From: Robiginitomaculum sp. | Lineage (GTDB): Bacteria; Pseudomonadota; Alphaproteobacteria; Caulobacterales; Maricaulaceae | Direction: 5' to 3' | Assembly: GCA_021776515.1 (NCBI GenBank) | Contig: JAJFFS010000019.1 | Coordinates: forward strand, 1-64,000 | DNA length: 64,000 bases | Shown: one piece after another, positions 63,677 through 64,000 of the stretch | Layout of the letters: each line of letters begins with the position of its first letter | How positions within the stretch are numbered: position 1 is the first letter of the stretch | Made by a program: the position numbers and the translations under genes | The notes under the pieces: generated by a model | Seen by the model: the letters and a program-made list of their open reading frames with translations, nothing else | Databases searched by the model: none | What the model was told of the DNA's origin: nothing

Positions 63677-64000
63677 TTAGAGTAAAGGTTCAGTAATGGC
63701 CCGCAAATTGAGTATCGCCTCAAAAACGCGACTGCTGCGGATCCGAAAAACGTCGGCAAAAATAGTGCGAACGCTCACAAGGTGATGCTCATCCAGTATA
63801 AGGGCCGCATCATCAATCGCGTTGCGTAGAGCGTTCAAGCCTTCCAGAGCTTCGCGCCGCCCGCCATAATGAGACCAGATTTTTAAAGTCATCTGATGTT
63901 CCAGCGCCCCGCCATGTTCAGCATTTACCGGACGGGCACTAGCGCGGTCAAAGGTGGCAAAGGGAAATTGTGGTTGTTCCGGAATGTCGTCATAGATACG
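63677..64000 (-). CDS. GTA tail terminator, DUF3168 (gp8), cut by the window edge
   Basis: The frame is open to the last base of the window. The visible 107 residues contain RIYDDIPEQPQFPFATFD, the D-x-x-P...FP element of DUF3168, then HQMTLKIWSHYGGRREALEG and AILDEHHLVSVR-like segments. The true start is beyond 64000. In RcGTA the protein caps the tail and joins it to the head. An ATG at 63892 is internal. Confidence 0.88.
   Translation of the reverse strand, partial: RIYDDIPEQPQFPFATFDRASARPVNAEHGGALEHQMTLKIWSHYGGRREALEGLNALRNAIDDAALILDEHHLVSVRTIFADVFRIRSSRVFEAILNLRAITEPLL

Noticed and set aside
1-64000. CRISPR arrays, tRNA or rRNA genes
   Set aside because: No regularly spaced direct repeats and no cloverleaf or rRNA core sequences were recognised by eye; a tRNA scan would be needed to exclude a tRNA gene fully.

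Overview
This window is a stretch of alphaproteobacterial chromosome. The evidence is the set of gene neighbourhoods: alr-mlaE-mlaF, radA-cvpA-purF, a yfgM/bamB/der block, a Do-protease/response-regulator/histidine-kinase/glnE block, an LdtR-like MarR regulator, a PleC-like histidine kinase, and a Rhodobacter-capsulatus-type gene transfer agent (GTA) tail cluster. No rRNA or tRNA gene was recognised, so the order cannot be fixed. Gene density is high, with many 4-base start/stop overlaps and mostly short intergenic gaps.

Layout. (1) Positions 1-2700 are AT-richer and accessory: the right end of an IS3-family element, two damaged small genes on the minus strand, a signal-peptide stub, a Sel1-repeat protein and orphan hypotheticals. 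(2) Positions 2700-11100 are core plus-strand genes: dnaB (preceded by DnaA-box-like sites), alr, an MlaE/MlaF lipid-transport pair, radA, cvpA and purF. (3) Positions 11100-18400 hold an SDR, then minus-strand hemN, der, a BamB-like lipoprotein, a YfgM-like TPR protein, and an ECF sigma factor with a small membrane partner. (4) Positions 18400-27900 are metabolic: an LdtR-like regulator divergent from an AidB-type acyl-CoA dehydrogenase, a SPOR lipoprotein, DUF1489, the biotin-carrying subunit of an MCC-type carboxylase, glutamine-dependent NAD+ synthetase, a Gfo/Idh oxidoreductase and a serine hydrolase. (5) Positions 27900-37300 hold an amino-acid permease, a DUF2157/GDYXXLXY pair, PPK2, a pseudouridine synthase with CrcB, aminopeptidase N and an OsmC protein.

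(6) Positions 37500-46420 are dominated by envelope-stress and signalling genes: a Do-type protease with an OmpR/EnvZ-type pair, glnE, then a six-EF-hand secreted protein followed by an ECF sigma factor, a putative anti-sigma factor and a periplasmic metal-sensor-like protein. (7) Positions 46420-55420 (minus strand) form a signalling island: an uncharacterised 439-residue protein, an EAL protein, a single-domain response regulator, a PleC-like kinase, and a PepSY/response-regulator/PhoQ-like-kinase operon. (8) Positions 55460-64000 hold a DnaJ-family co-chaperone and then, on the same strand and just upstream of it in transcription, the GTA tail module from the tail terminator (cut by the window edge) to the 1281-residue tail-tip protein. 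The GTA head and packaging genes should lie beyond 64000.

The most notable system is the intact, tightly overlapping GTA tail module. The best candidates for something not yet described are the 439-residue protein beside the EAL/response-regulator/PleC-like genes, and the EF-hand/ECF/metal-sensor cluster. All functions are inferred from sequence reading alone; no database search was run.
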